5,535 nt of DNA. Source: Sutterella sp. Lineage in GTDB: Bacteria; Pseudomonadota; Gammaproteobacteria; Burkholderiales; Burkholderiaceae_F. The stretch spans positions 1-5,535 of the forward strand of contig DXSO01000119.1 of assembly GCA_019410445.1 (NCBI GenBank). The letters are read 5' to 3'. Positions within the stretch are counted from its first letter, which is position 1, and each line of letters begins with the position of its first letter. Below are positions 1 through 5,535 of the stretch, one piece after another. A program made the position numbers and the translations under genes. The notes beneath the pieces were generated by a model that worked only from the letters and a program-made list of their open reading frames with translations, searched no databases and was not told where the DNA came from.

Positions 1-23
1 CCGTCCAAAATTTGAGCTGTCAT
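1..23 (-). CDS. folD: Start of probable FolD (methylenetetrahydrofolate dehydrogenase/cyclohydrolase), cut by the window edge
   Basis: Only the first seven codons and two further bases are in the window, reading M-T-A-Q-I-L-D followed by GG, which would begin a glycine codon. FolD proteins of proteobacteria typically begin M-(T/A)-A-(Q/K)-(I/L)-(I/L)-D-G-K, so the match is close but very short. The ATG at 21-23 is supported by a GGAG Shine-Dalgarno sequence at 29-32, five to six bases upstream. FolD is a cytoplasmic bifunctional enzyme that interconverts 5,10-methylene-, 5,10-methenyl- and 10-formyl-tetrahydrofolate using NADP. An intrinsic terminator stands directly upstream, so there is almost no room for its own promoter between the hairpin and the start codon. 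The call rests on seven residues plus a good ribosome binding site. Another protein with a similar N-terminus cannot be excluded. Confidence 0.55.
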
Positions 24-28
24 ATCTT

Positions 29-32
29 CTCC
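29..32 (-). promoter_or_regulatory. Ribosome binding site of the partial folD gene
   Basis: On the minus strand GGAG is followed by AAGAT and then ATG, which is good Shine-Dalgarno spacing. This is the main support for a gene start at the very edge of the window. Confidence 0.6.
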
Positions 33-39
33 AATTGCT

Positions 40-66
40 AAAAACGGGCGCTCCGAAGGGCGCCCG
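40..66 (-). terminator. Intrinsic terminator of the dehydrogenase-lipoprotein operon
   Basis: On the minus strand the arms CGGGCGC (60-66) and GCGCCCG (45-51) form a perfect 7-bp GC-rich stem. The top holds a C-A mismatch and then a C-G pair closing a UUCG tetraloop, a very stable arrangement. Five T residues follow (complement of 40-44). It lies 18 nt after the lipoprotein stop codon. On the plus strand the stem is followed by CAAAAA and has no T-tract, so the terminator acts on leftward transcription only. Confidence 0.85.
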
Positions 67-84
67 CAAAAATTGATTCAATGG

Positions 85-1272
85 TTATCGGGCTTTGTTT
101 TGTTGTCGGTGTGCCTCACGTGCAGCATCAGCAGCGGGCAGTACCTCAGCGATGGCCTGAGCTGCGGCTTTGTTGAATTTCAGCCTGAAGTCAATGACAG
201 GCTGATTGTTGCGGATGATGCGGACCGGCACAACCTGCAGTCGTGCATGACCTTTGTTTCCGCGGACGATTTCGGCAAATCCGATATCGACGCCGGCATT
301 GTTTATCGGCTGAATGCCCATGTCGGAACAATCGACATCGGCATCTTCATGCAGCTCGAGCACACGAGTGCCTTGGATGCGGGTGATCTTCCATATGCCG
401 CCCTTTTGTTCACCATCAGGCAGACGCTCGCAGAACATATTGGTTCGCTGTACGGGTTTGAGAATAAAACGCCCTTGGGAGCGAACGGCGGCTTTGCGTT
501 TGTTTTTCGGGGTGCGGAAAGCCGACTCAAACGAAAGCCCGTAGGGAGTGGCTTCGGCATGGCTGACGTAACTGATGCAGTAGGGAGTGGTTTTGGCCGT
601 GTAGCGGCTCAGCATGTTTTCAAGACTTCCCGAGCCGGTGAAGGCCGACTGTGACGGGATGACAACTTCATCGTCGCCGAGCCAATAGGTGGCGAGATAT
701 GCAACCGATCCCTGAGGAAATTTGGCTTCAGCCGGTATGAACCACGCCAGTGAATCGGGCTGATTGTTGCTGTTGCGGAGAAATTGCCGAATCGGTTTGC
801 CCGAGACGTTGTAGGCTCGAAGTTCCACCGCGAGATTAAACGCCGCTTTGCCGGAATTCTGCAGCAGAATGCGTCCGTCTGAAAGACGAGAAGCACTCAT
901 AGTGCCTACATTGGGGATTGCACGGGAATTGCGAACGAGCTGCGCGGCGCCTTTGCTCCAAGTAAAGCAGCGCTGACCAACGCCATCGGTGGTTTCGTTG
1001 ACAGTCCACGTTCCGTCAGGCAAGGACTGCATCTGCAAAACGCTTTGGTTTGTATCGTAGAAAGCATAAATGCCTTCCTGCAGTACCGTTGTCGAATCGA
1101 CCGGCAGTTCATTGCTGCGAAACGGGGGACGAATTGAAATTTCCGGACGCCAGGTGATATCGGTGAATTCCGTGTATTTGGCCTTGGGCTGATGCTTGAC
1201 CGCCGTACCCATACATCCGCTCAGCAACACGGCTGCGGCCAATACGACTGAAGTTGCCTTGAAATACTGCAT
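85..1272 (-). CDS. Putative outer-membrane lipoprotein of unknown function
   Basis: I do not recognise this 395-residue protein. It starts with a lipoprotein signal peptide: MQYFK, a hydrophobic stretch at about residues 8-17, then the lipobox L17-S-G-C20. Residue +2 is Met rather than Asp, which favours sorting to the outer membrane. I chose the ATG at 1270-1272 because it puts the signal peptide at the N-terminus. The longer frame from 1332 adds 20 residues before the signal and overlaps the upstream gene. The mature part looks soluble and beta-rich, with four further cysteines (102, 232, 281, 315) that could pair in the periplasm. An L-P-D-G motif followed by a Trp occurs twice (about residues 84-89 and 284-294), hinting at two related subdomains. 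The C-terminus (about 367-395) is Ala-rich, probably helical, and ends in a basic tail. The gene follows the FAD dehydrogenase gene by 25 nt and is followed by a terminator, so it is probably the last gene of a two-gene operon. A link to the dehydrogenase is unproven. Confidence 0.8.
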   Translation of the reverse strand: MQYFKATSVVLAAAVLLSGCMGTAVKHQPKAKYTEFTDITWRPEISIRPPFRSNELPVDSTTVLQEGIYAFYDTNQSVLQMQSLPDGTWTVNETTDGVGQRCFTWSKGAAQLVRNSRAIPNVGTMSASRLSDGRILLQNSGKAAFNLAVELRAYNVSGKPIRQFLRNSNNQPDSLAWFIPAEAKFPQGSVAYLATYWLGDDEVVIPSQSAFTGSGSLENMLSRYTAKTTPYCISYVSHAEATPYGLSFESAFRTPKNKRKAAVRSQGRFILKPVQRTNMFCERLPDGEQKGGIWKITRIQGTRVLELHEDADVDCSDMGIQPINNAGVDIGFAEIVRGNKGHARLQVVPVRIIRNNQPVIDFRLKFNKAAAQAIAEVLPAADAAREAHRQQNKAR

Positions 1273-1297
1273 GGTCTTCTTCACTATTTCCGCTCCG

Positions 1298-2743
1298 TTA
1301 TAAATTTTGATCTGAGGGCTCAATGACGGCACCCGGATTGAGTCGGTTGTCCGGATCCAGAACGCGTTTGATTGAACGCATCAGCTGCAGCTCAATCTGA
1401 GGCTTTGTTTTTTCCAACAGTTCCCGCTTCATTCGTCCGATTCCGTGTTCGGCTGCGATCGAGCCGTTGAATGCGGAAATCTGATCGTAAACGATGGCGT
1501 TGATTTCTTTTTCAAAGACAAAACAAAGCCGGGGATCGAACCCCGGGACAACGCCCATATTGTAGTGAAGATTACCGTCGCCGAAATGACCGAAAACGCT
1601 CGGTTCAATCCACTCGAAACGAGCCTTGAGCATTGTGTTGGTTTTCTCGACAAAACAGGCCAGCGAGCTGCGCGGTACGCTTACGTCGTGCTTGACGTTT
1701 CCTCCGGTTTTCTTGTGTGCTTCCGGAACGGTTTCGCGTATGGTCCAAAGTGCATCGCATTGGCTTTGATTTTGAGCCACGACGGCGTCAAGCAAGAGTC
1801 CTTCCTCAAGGAATTGTTCCAGCACTGTTTCAAGTATGGGGCTGCTTCTTTGAGTTTCTTCAAGCGTGCAGTAGGAAAGTTCAACGAGCGCGGACCATGG
1901 AGCCGATGTATTGAGCGTGCCGAGACGCTCCGGAAAGACCTGAGCAACACGCTCAAGCGGTGTCTGATGAATGATTTCAAAGGCGCTCAATGCATTGCCG
2001 AAGACCTCTCGCATTTTTTCAAAAACGCGTTCAACCTTATGGATGGAGTCCAGTGACAGCCACAGTACCGAGCGGTCTGCCGGCAGAGGATGCAATTTAA
2101 GCACCGCTCGTGTGATGATGCCCAGTGATCCTTCGCTTCCAATGAATAAATCCTTTAGTGCGTATCCCGTATTGTCCTTGCGCAGTCCCCGCATCAGATT
2201 GAGAACGCGTCCGTCGGCAAGTACAGCTTCAAGTCCCAGGCACTGCTCACGGGCATTGCCGTAGCGCACGACATGAACCCCACCGGCATTGGCAGCCAGA
2301 ATGCCGCCGACGGTTGCCGTGCCGTCGCTGGCAAGACTGAGTGCAAACAAACGATCGGCATCTGCTGCCGCTTGGCGCAGAACCGCCACCGGGACTCCGG
2401 CTTGGACAACAATGCTGTCGTTGAGGGTGTCAACAGACTCAATTTTCCGCATGCGTTTCGTCGAAACGATGATCGAGCGGCAGACATCGGCGCTCTTTAC
2501 CACGGGGGTGGCGCCTGCAACGTTTCCGGTATTGCCGCCTTGCGTAAAGACGAGAGCGCTGTAGCGACGAGCAATGCGCATGATTTGAGCGACTTCGTCG
2601 GTTGTTGCGGGAAAAACGGCGCACAGTGCCGAGCCATGCCAACGGCCTCGGTTGTCGATGAGCATCGGCGCGAGTTCGACCGGATCGGTCAGGACGTGCT
2701 GCGATCCCAGAGCCGTGCGAAGGTCGGTTAGAAGTGAATTCAT
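1298..2743 (-). CDS. FAD-binding 2-hydroxyacid dehydrogenase (GlcD / D-lactate / D-2-hydroxyglutarate dehydrogenase family)
   Basis: This is a complete 481-residue flavoenzyme of normal family length. The N-terminal PCMH-type FAD domain shows TQGGNTG (67-73, pyrophosphate loop), a GG-ILAANAGG segment (146-155) and NTGYALKDLFIGSEGSLGII (191-210). The C-terminal FAD-oxidase domain shows WTIRE (333-337), KHDVSVP (351-357), GHFGDGNLHYN (385-395), AEHGIG (431-436) and LDPDNRLNPG (462-471). Aligned by eye with human D2HGDH, H386, H393 and E432 match its metal ligands, and R336, K351 and N395 match its substrate-binding residues. The human Thr390 position is Pro340 here. Such enzymes oxidise a D-2-hydroxyacid to the 2-oxoacid and pass electrons from FAD to an acceptor such as a quinone or flavoprotein. 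The substrate cannot be read from sequence. No glcE, glcF or other electron-acceptor subunit gene is adjacent, so it probably acts as a single subunit. No signal peptide is visible, so it is cytoplasmic or peripheral on the inner membrane. AAAGGG lies 8 nt before the ATG. It is the first gene of an operon with the lipoprotein downstream. Confidence 0.92.
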   Translation of the reverse strand: MNSLLTDLRTALGSQHVLTDPVELAPMLIDNRGRWHGSALCAVFPATTDEVAQIMRIARRYSALVFTQGGNTGNVAGATPVVKSADVCRSIIVSTKRMRKIESVDTLNDSIVVQAGVPVAVLRQAAADADRLFALSLASDGTATVGGILAANAGGVHVVRYGNAREQCLGLEAVLADGRVLNLMRGLRKDNTGYALKDLFIGSEGSLGIITRAVLKLHPLPADRSVLWLSLDSIHKVERVFEKMREVFGNALSAFEIIHQTPLERVAQVFPERLGTLNTSAPWSALVELSYCTLEETQRSSPILETVLEQFLEEGLLLDAVVAQNQSQCDALWTIRETVPEAHKKTGGNVKHDVSVPRSSLACFVEKTNTMLKARFEWIEPSVFGHFGDGNLHYNMGVVPGFDPRLCFVFEKEINAIVYDQISAFNGSIAAEHGIGRMKRELLEKTKPQIELQLMRSIKRVLDPDNRLNPGAVIEPSDQNL

Positions 2744-2965
2744 GACGCGTGCCCTTTGAGGTGAGTCGAGAACAGTTTAGCAACCGTATTCGAAAGGTCT
2801 TGCATCCCAGAGTGTAAAAGCGGGCGATCTGTATTGAGCGAGATTTTTGAGAAGATCATCCCTGTAAATTGTTAAGTTGCGCAAATTCTTAGGGGTATTG
2901 TGTTTTAGAGTACCGATGCAGGGATCCTGGCCGCATACAATGAATGCAAACAGGGAGGTTTCGGT
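2744..2965. promoter_or_regulatory. Divergent intergenic region with promoters for both flanking genes
   Basis: This 222-bp region lies between two divergent start codons and must carry, or adjoin, promoters in both directions. Leftward, the best candidate is an extended -10, TGC-TAAACT (complement of 2774-2782), giving a leader of roughly 25 nt before the dehydrogenase ATG. Rightward, TACAAT at 2936-2941 matches the sigma-70 -10 box at five of six positions, but I find no convincing -35 at 16-18 bp. An imperfect palindrome (2874-2887, AA-G-TTGCGCAA-A-TT) sits in the middle and could be an operator. All box assignments are by eye and weak. I see no credible small ORF with a good ribosome binding site here. 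Confidence 0.45.
2953..2958 (+). promoter_or_regulatory. Strong ribosome binding site of the porin-like lipoprotein gene
   Basis: GGGAGG lies seven bases before the ATG at 2966. This is nearly a full Shine-Dalgarno sequence and much stronger than those of the neighbouring genes. It fixes the start codon, and therefore the lipobox-containing N-terminus. Confidence 0.8.
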
Positions 2966-4213
2966 ATGCGTTCTAAGGGGTTGTGGAGTTTGCTTCTTGT
3001 GAGCATGGTTTCCGGTTGTGCAACCAACAGCAGCCCTGAAGTTTCTTCGTACGCTCAACTGCATACCGGTTTGGAAAATAAAGTCCACGACGTTTCTTTT
3101 TACGGCGATCGCCCCACAAAGTCTTACATCGGTCTTCAATCGCAATGGGATGCGGCCGAGGATGTGGAAGTTGTTTTATCTGTGGAAGGCACTCTCAACC
3201 GAAAAAACGGAGTGTTAGGCAAAAACGATGTTCCCTTTGATCGGACGGCAAATGTTTCGGTTTCAAAAGAAGCATCAATGCTGAGGCTGGGGCGTTCGAA
3301 AATGCTGCGAGCCAAATATTCGCTGACGTCCTCGATGCGCTCTTATTCATCGGCTCTTTGGGAGGACTATCCCATTGAGACGATGCGCTTGGATCCTTAT
3401 TTGAGCGAAACATTGACCTCCAGTCTGTACTGGCAGCAAGATTCGGAAACGTTGCCCGTTCGAATGCAGACAGGGCGCTTTGACGCCGGGGTGTATGGGG
3501 CGGCAGAGGTTGGTTTGTCGGCTATCGGAACCCAGGGCGCGTTGATGTTTGAAGCCGCTCGCTTTGAAGATCCGAATCTGGACGCACTCAGACAGCTCAG
3601 CTACAACGGAGTGCTTGAAGATGACTGGGGATGGAATGCATGGGAAGTATGGGGAGCGCAGGCCGAAGGCTGGCTGCTTGGAGGGCGTTTTGCCCGAGGT
3701 TTTGAAATAGACCGGATGGCCCTGCAGTTTTCCTACGCATGTATGACACAGGCTCAATATGACTTCAGCAGGCGGTATTTTGACGAAGATTATGTGTTCG
3801 GACGGAATGCCTCCCTTATTTCAATGGATTTGCTGTGGCGAGCTGATCTGTACAACGAATTCAACTTGTCGCTGCAAAACGCCAAGGGAGTAGCTGCGGA
3901 AACTCCCTTGGATACGGATGTTTTTTCAGGTTTAACTGCTCAGGCGGATGTTCCGAGAAATTGGTTGGTCGGACTCGGGTGGGAGAGACGTGCCGAGGAT
4001 GATTCGGTGTGGCGATTGTCAGCGAGCATGATGAACACGCTGTCTGAAAGTCCGAGCGAATCTTATTTTGAGTGGGGAGCGCAAAGTCTTTGGGAAATTC
4101 CTTTGGGTCAGCAGCTTGATGTCTACATGGGAACGGCCTGGGGACAAGGAGGATTTGGAGGAGATCTTCTTGATTATTCGGAGTACTACATTGGTCTGCA
4201 GAGTCGTTTTTAA
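2966..4213 (+). CDS. Putative porin-like outer-membrane beta-barrel protein with a lipoprotein signal peptide
   Basis: The 415-residue product starts with a short signal peptide: MRSK, a hydrophobic core at residues 6-15, and the lipobox V15-S-G-C18 with Ala at +2, which fits outer-membrane retention. The rest looks like alternating amphipathic beta strands rich in Trp and Tyr and ends in YYIGLQSRF. A terminal Phe in this setting is the usual BAM recognition signal and resembles the GLRxRF ends of betaproteobacterial general porins. Residues about 54-110 also follow the porin pattern: an YIGLQSQWDAAED strand and turn, a VEGTLN strand, a loop, then a VSVSKEASMLRLGR strand, compared with the porin pattern of a strand ending in TLGRQ. 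The length is somewhat above a typical 350-400-residue general porin. I see no PEFG-like porin constriction motif. The gene is monocistronic by layout, with a divergent operon upstream and a bidirectional terminator downstream. Its substrate is unknown. It could also be another family of outer-membrane barrel. The lipoprotein signal is clear, while the porin relationship is inferred from pattern only. Confidence 0.75.
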   Translation: MRSKGLWSLLLVSMVSGCATNSSPEVSSYAQLHTGLENKVHDVSFYGDRPTKSYIGLQSQWDAAEDVEVVLSVEGTLNRKNGVLGKNDVPFDRTANVSVSKEASMLRLGRSKMLRAKYSLTSSMRSYSSALWEDYPIETMRLDPYLSETLTSSLYWQQDSETLPVRMQTGRFDAGVYGAAEVGLSAIGTQGALMFEAARFEDPNLDALRQLSYNGVLEDDWGWNAWEVWGAQAEGWLLGGRFARGFEIDRMALQFSYACMTQAQYDFSRRYFDEDYVFGRNASLISMDLLWRADLYNEFNLSLQNAKGVAAETPLDTDVFSGLTAQADVPRNWLVGLGWERRAEDDSVWRLSASMMNTLSESPSESYFEWGAQSLWEIPLGQQLDVYMGTAWGQGGFGGDLLDYSEYYIGLQSRF

Positions 4214-4221
4214 ATAAAAAC

Positions 4222-4259
4222 AAACGGGCGCATCCAACGATTGGAAACGCCCGTTTTTT
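4222..4259. terminator. Bidirectional intrinsic terminator between convergent genes
   Basis: The outer arms AAACGGGCG (4222-4230) and CGCCCGTTT (4248-4256) pair perfectly over 9 bp. Inside, TCCAA (4233-4237) and TTGGA (4241-4245) form a second 5-bp stem around a CGA loop. The two stems are separated by a CA/AA internal loop. The plus strand runs into six T residues (4254-4259). The minus strand runs into TTTGTTTTT (complement of 4216-4224). It lies 8 nt after the porin-like gene stop and 23 nt after the hppA stop, so it serves both. Confidence 0.9.
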
Positions 4260-4282
4260 CGATCAGACCGGAAACGATCCGA

Positions 4283-5535
4283 TTACAGAGTCAACAGGGG
4301 AACGATGAGCAGTGCCACGATGTTGATGATCTTGATGAGCGGGTTGACGGCCGGACCGGCAGTGTCCTTGTAGGGATCGCCGACGGTGTCGCCCGTCACG
4401 GCAGCCTTGTGAGATTCGCTGCCCTTGCCGCCGAAGTGACCGTCTTCAATGTACTTCTTGGCATTATCCCAGGCACCGCCGCCGGTGGTCATCGAAATGG
4501 CCACGAAAATGCCGGTGACGATCGTACCCATGAGCACGCCGCCCAGAGCCTTCGGTCCAAGGATGAGACCCACAAGAATCGGGACGATGACGGGCAGTAC
4601 GGACGGAATGATCATTTCCTTGATGGCTGCGCCGGTAAGCATGCCGACAGCCTTGGAATAATCGGGCTTGGCCTTGCCTTCCATGATGCCCTTGATTTCT
4701 TTGAACTGACGGCGGACTTCAATCACCACAGAACCGGCAGCACGACCGACGGCTTCCATTGCCATGGCGCCGAAGAGGTAGGGAATCAGACCGCCGATAA
4801 TCAGACCGGCAATCACATACGGATCGGAGAGGTCGAACTGGAAGTCAATGTTGAACTGCTGCTTGAGAGCGTGCGTGTAGTCGGCAAACAGCACCAGTGC
4901 AGCCAAACCAGCCGAACCGATTGCATAACCCTTGGTGACGGCCTTCGTGGTGTTGCCAACGGCGTCAAGCGGGTCGGTGACGTTGCGAACCTTTTCATCG
5001 AGTTCGGACATTTCGGCGATGCCGCCTGCGTTGTCCGTGATCGGGCCGTAGGCGTCAAGCGCCACGATGATGCCAGCCATCGTCAGCATGGAGGTGGCGG
5101 CGATAGCCACGCCGTACAGACCGGCCAGCGAGTAGCTCACGAGAATGGCAACGACAACGGCCAGAACTGGCAAAGCGGTCGACTTCATTGAAACGGCTAG
5201 ACCGGCGATGATGTTGGTACCGTGACCGGTGGTGGATGCCTGAGCCACCGTCTGCACGGGCTTGTATTCGGTACCCGTGTAGTACTCGGTGATCACGACC
5301 ATGAGCGCCGTCAGGATAAGGCCGATCAAAGCGGAACCGAACAGGTGAAGAGTCGTAACGCCTTCCGGCAGCATCGAGGCATCGGTAAAGACAAAGTCAC
5401 CAACGAACCAGAATGCAACGGCAGCGATTACGCCGGCGACGATCAGGCCGCGGTAAAGAGCGGTCATGATCTTCTTGCCCGGCAGATATTTCACGAAGAA
5501 CGTGCCGATGATGGAGGCAACGATTGAAACGGCAC
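4283..5535 (-). CDS. hppA: Membrane-bound proton-translocating pyrophosphatase, C-terminal part (N-terminus beyond the window)
   Basis: HppA hydrolyses PPi to phosphate at the cytoplasmic face and pumps H+ across the inner membrane. The frame is open through the right edge, with the first full codon at 5531-5533. Residues before the GTG at 5492-5494 read ASIIGTFFVK, typical mid-protein HppA sequence, so that GTG is not the start. About 416 residues are visible of a usual 670-700. The N-terminal pyrophosphate-binding Asp/Lys motifs are therefore outside. Numbering from the first full codon, the visible marks are TGHGTN (102-107), DNAGGIAEM (167-175), GNTTKAVTKGYAIGSAGL (193-210) and GDTVGDPYKDTAGPAVNPL (381-399, substrate-binding D and K residues), with about nine hydrophobic membrane segments. 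Lys197 in GNTTKA is the residue that replaces the K+ requirement in K+-independent enzymes (the A460K rule from Carboxydothermus). Since Na+-pumping enzymes are K+-dependent, this should be a K+-independent H+ pump. It ends in LIVPLLTL and a TAA, with a shared terminator downstream. Promoter and upstream partner genes are not visible. Confidence 0.96.
   Translation of the reverse strand, partial: AVSIVASIIGTFFVKYLPGKKIMTALYRGLIVAGVIAAVAFWFVGDFVFTDASMLPEGVTTLHLFGSALIGLILTALMVVITEYYTGTEYKPVQTVAQASTTGHGTNIIAGLAVSMKSTALPVLAVVVAILVSYSLAGLYGVAIAATSMLTMAGIIVALDAYGPITDNAGGIAEMSELDEKVRNVTDPLDAVGNTTKAVTKGYAIGSAGLAALVLFADYTHALKQQFNIDFQFDLSDPYVIAGLIIGGLIPYLFGAMAMEAVGRAAGSVVIEVRRQFKEIKGIMEGKAKPDYSKAVGMLTGAAIKEMIIPSVLPVIVPILVGLILGPKALGGVLMGTIVTGIFVAISMTTGGGAWDNAKKYIEDGHFGGKGSESHKAAVTGDTVGDPYKDTAGPAVNPLIKIINIVALLIVPLLTL

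Noticed and set aside
73..654. 193-codon plus-strand open frame opposite the lipoprotein gene
   Set aside because: The N-terminus (a hydrophobic stretch containing a Cys) mimics a signal peptide, but the frame starts within the terminator region and runs antisense to a gene with a real lipobox, a clean operon position and a terminator.
1270..1332. Longer lipoprotein start at 1332
   Set aside because: It would place 20 polar residues before the lipoprotein signal peptide and overlap the upstream gene by about 35 nt. The ATG at 1270-1272 gives a normal signal peptide.
1445..2056. 203-codon plus-strand open frame inside the dehydrogenase gene
   Set aside because: It is antisense to a gene with all its family motifs intact, and I saw no sign of an independent ribosome binding site or family.
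2777..3145. 122-codon minus-strand open frame spanning the divergent intergenic region
   Set aside because: It runs across the start of the porin-like gene on the opposite strand, its product resembles no family I know, and it would bury the promoter region.
4241..5191. 316-codon open frame on the plus strand, opposite hppA
   Set aside because: The protein is His/Asp/Gly-rich with no domain sense, starts inside the terminator, and lies antisense to a strongly conserved gene. It is a shadow of hppA codon usage.
5492..5494. GTG as the hppA start codon
   Set aside because: The frame continues upstream to the window edge with typical internal HppA sequence (ASIIGTFFVK), and the family needs about 270 more N-terminal residues.
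1..5535. Novel defence, mobile or RNA-based system
   Set aside because: I found no repeat arrays, transposase, integrase, nuclease, toxin-antitoxin pair, large structured non-coding RNA or att-like repeats. Genes fill almost the whole window and look like core functions.

Overview
This is a chromosomal stretch from a Gram-negative bacterium with roughly half G+C. It holds lipoprotein signals, a porin-like protein ending in the outer-membrane signal phenylalanine, a K+-independent type H+-pyrophosphatase, and a dehydrogenase of the proteobacterial GlcD/D2HGDH-like type. Together these suggest a proteobacterium. The porin style resembles betaproteobacteria (Burkholderiales, perhaps a Sutterellaceae-like lineage), but that placement is inference. 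I see no rRNA, tRNA, CRISPR, insertion sequence or phage gene.

Layout. At the left edge (1-23, minus strand) are the first seven codons of a gene whose N-terminus, MTAQILD, looks like FolD. Its Shine-Dalgarno sequence follows an intrinsic terminator (40-66) by only a few bases. That terminator closes a minus-strand two-gene operon. The promoter-proximal gene (1298-2743) encodes a complete FAD-linked 2-hydroxyacid dehydrogenase. The second gene (85-1272) lies 25 nt downstream and encodes an unrecognised lipoprotein of 395 residues. A 222-bp divergent intergenic region (2744-2965) separates this operon from a plus-strand gene (2966-4213). That gene encodes a 415-residue protein with a lipoprotein signal peptide and a porin-like beta-strand body. 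A composite bidirectional terminator (4222-4259) separates it from the convergent hppA gene (minus strand, 4283 to beyond the right edge), the membrane-bound proton-pumping pyrophosphatase.

How the genes fit together. The dehydrogenase would feed electrons from a D-2-hydroxyacid into metabolism or the respiratory chain. The pyrophosphatase would use PPi from biosynthesis to build a proton gradient. FolD serves one-carbon metabolism. The two lipoproteins are envelope proteins of unknown role. Nothing ties all of these into one system, and most of the window looks like ordinary core genome. The least ordinary item is the porin-like protein that carries a lipobox in place of a normal porin signal peptide. 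The next is the unknown lipoprotein sharing an operon with the dehydrogenase.
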